DNA from: CAVPGH01 sp046726955
GTDB lineage: Bacteria; Acidobacteriota; Vicinamibacteria; Fen-336
Assembly: GCA_046726955.1 (NCBI GenBank)
Contig: JBKPBQ010000288.1
Coordinates: 1-6,246, forward strand
Length of the DNA stretch: 6,246 nucleotides
Direction of reading: 5' to 3'
The translations under genes and the position numbers were made by a program. Positions 4,955 through 6,246 of the stretch are shown here, in pieces. How positions within the stretch are numbered: the stretch's first letter is position 1; each line of letters starts with the position of its first letter. A model generated the notes under the pieces. It did no database searches and was not told the origin of the DNA. It saw only the letters and a program-made list of their open reading frames with translations.

Positions 4955-6246
4955 TCAGGCGCGCGGGCGCAGGCAGCGCTTCACCTCGGCCACGAGGGTG
5001 GGGAAGCGGTAGGGCTTCTGCAGGAAGCCCGCGAGGTCCGCGGGGGCGAAGCGCCGGCGGGCCTCCTCCTCGGCGAAGCCCGACGAGAGGAGTACGGGGA
5101 CGCCCGCGTCCAGCCGGCGCAGCTCCTGGAACGTCTCCTCGCCGCTGAAGCCCGGCATCGAGAGGTCGAGGAGCACGAGGCCGATGTCGTGTCCGTGCTC
5201 ACGGAGGAGCGCCACCCCGCTCTCCCCGTCGGAAGCGAGCCGGTAGCGGATCCCCTCCGACTCCAGCGCGTCCGCGACCGCCTCGCGCACCACCTCCTCG
5301 TCGTCGATGACGAGCACGGTGCCCGTGGCGGAGATCGCGGAGGCGATCGCCGGCTCGCGCGAGACGGGGGAGCGCTCGCTCCGGGGAAAGACCAGCCGGA
5401 AGAGCGTGCCCTTTCCCGCCTCGCTCTCCACCTGGAGCCCGCCCTTGTGGCCGCGCACGATCCCGAGCACGGCGGCGAGGCCGAGGCCGCGGCCCGTGAA
5501 CTTGGTCGTGAAGAAGGGGTCGAAGATCCGCTCGCGCACGGCGGAGCTCATGCCCTGGCCGTCGTCCTGGACCTCCAGCGTCACGTAGGTGCCGGCGACG
5601 AGAAGCTCTCCCGTGTGCCGCCACAGCGCCTCGTCGCGGCTCCCCACCACGCGGTTGCCGGTCGTGACCGTCACCGTGCCCGGGTGTTCCCCGATCGCCT
5701 CCGCCGCGTTCGTGATCAGGTTCATCACGACCTGCTGGATCTGCCCCACGTCGGCGTCGATCCAGGGCAGCGACGGCTCCAGGTCGGACCGCAGCCTCAC
5801 GTTCTTGGGGACCGCCACCTCGAGGAGATGGAGGTTGTCGAGGATGAGCGCGTTCAGGTCGACGGTCGTCACCTGGAAGTGCCCGCGGCCGGAATAGGCG
5901 AGCATTTGTCGCGTGAGGTCGGCCGCCCTCTCCGCCGCCCGCACCGCCTTCTCGAGGTTCGCGCGGGCCGGGCTTTCCGCCGGAAGGCGCGACAGCCCGA
6001 GCGACGTCTGACCGAGGATGGCCACGAGCAGGTTGTTGAAGTCGTGGGCGACGCCTCCCGCGAGGAGCCCCAGGCTCTCGAGCTTCTGCGTCCGCCGCAC
6101 GGCTTCCTCGGTCTGCTTGTGCTCCGTGATGTCGCGGCCGATGCCGATGATGCCGATCGTCTTCCCCCCCGCGTCCCGATAGGGCGCCTTCGTGGTGAGA
6201 AGGGTGCGGGGGCCGCCCGTCGGAGAGGGCACGTGCTCCTCGAAGG
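4955..6246 (-). CDS. Hybrid sensor histidine kinase with PAS and receiver domains (5'-truncated by window)
   Basis: This is the C-terminal part of a hybrid two-component kinase. The frame stays open to the window edge, so the GTG at 6232 is not the real start; positions below count from it. Residues 5-38 are the end of a PAS domain (GIIGIGRDITEHK, 27-39), which usually senses a ligand or redox state. HisKA follows with the phospho-acceptor in GGVAHDFNNLL (His63). The ATPase domain shows an N box with Asn171 and Asn175, DDGQGM (223-228), FDPFFTTK (237-244) and GRGLGLA (247-253). A linker leads to a receiver domain (305-425) with Asp310/Asp311, phospho-acceptor Asp356 in LLDLSMPG, Ser383/Ser384 and Lys406. 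All key residues are present, so it should autophosphorylate and relay to its own receiver. No output domain or partner regulator is visible; the target genes cannot be inferred, and linkage to the radical SAM gene is by spacing only. Confidence 0.95.
   Translation of the reverse strand, partial: FEEHVPSPTGGPRTLLTTKAPYRDAGGKTIGIIGIGRDITEHKQTEEAVRRTQKLESLGLLAGGVAHDFNNLLVAILGQTSLGLSRLPAESPARANLEKAVRAAERAADLTRQMLAYSGRGHFQVTTVDLNALILDNLHLLEVAVPKNVRLRSDLEPSLPWIDADVGQIQQVVMNLITNAAEAIGEHPGTVTVTTGNRVVGSRDEALWRHTGELLVAGTYVTLEVQDDGQGMSSAVRERIFDPFFTTKFTGRGLGLAAVLGIVRGHKGGLQVESEAGKGTLFRLVFPRSERSPVSREPAIASAISATGTVLVIDDEEVVREAVADALESEGIRYRLASDGESGVALLREHGHDIGLVLLDLSMPGFSGEETFQELRRLDAGVPVLLSSGFAEEEARRRFAPADLAGFLQKPYRFPTLVAEVKRCLRPRA

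Noticed and set aside
3919..5148. 409-codon plus-strand open frame
   Set aside because: It is antisense to three well-supported features and ends in Arg/Gly/Pro-rich low complexity, which is not protein-like.

Overview
The window is GC-rich bacterial DNA whose codons end mostly in G or C. It carries five protein-coding genes, all on the minus strand and tightly packed. No RNA gene, mobile element, CRISPR array or long non-coding stretch is visible. Base composition and gene style suggest a soil or subsurface bacterium of a high-GC lineage (Rokubacteria, Acidobacteria, Deltaproteobacteria or similar). This is a guess from composition; no taxonomic marker gene is present.

In transcription order (right to left), the window opens inside a hybrid sensor histidine kinase (4955-6246, N-terminus off the window). 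It has the end of a PAS sensor domain, a HisKA/HATPase core and a C-terminal receiver domain. After a 22-base gap comes a complete radical SAM protein of the COG0731 (wyosine-synthetase-like) type (4087-4932). A 94-base gap follows, which holds a possible promoter.

The last three genes look like one operon. The first encodes an atypical class I glutamine-amidotransferase-like protein (2826-3992). The second encodes a PGM1-type ATP-grasp ligase (1297-2829) and overlaps the first by four bases through a CTGA junction. The third, 40 bases further on, encodes a Sec-exported seven-bladed YVTN-type beta-propeller protein (99-1256).

The amidotransferase/ATP-grasp pair is the most interesting part. 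One protein could deliver ammonia, or hydrolyse or transfer a gamma-glutamyl-type bond. The other activates a carboxylate with ATP and joins it to an amine. This suggests an uncharacterised amide- or peptide-bond-forming pathway. The tight overlap suggests the two proteins are made in fixed ratio and perhaps form a complex. The exported propeller may act on or bind a related product outside the cytoplasm, but its inclusion rests only on spacing and orientation. The left 98 bases hold two small palindromes and possibly the last codons of a convergent plus-strand gene.
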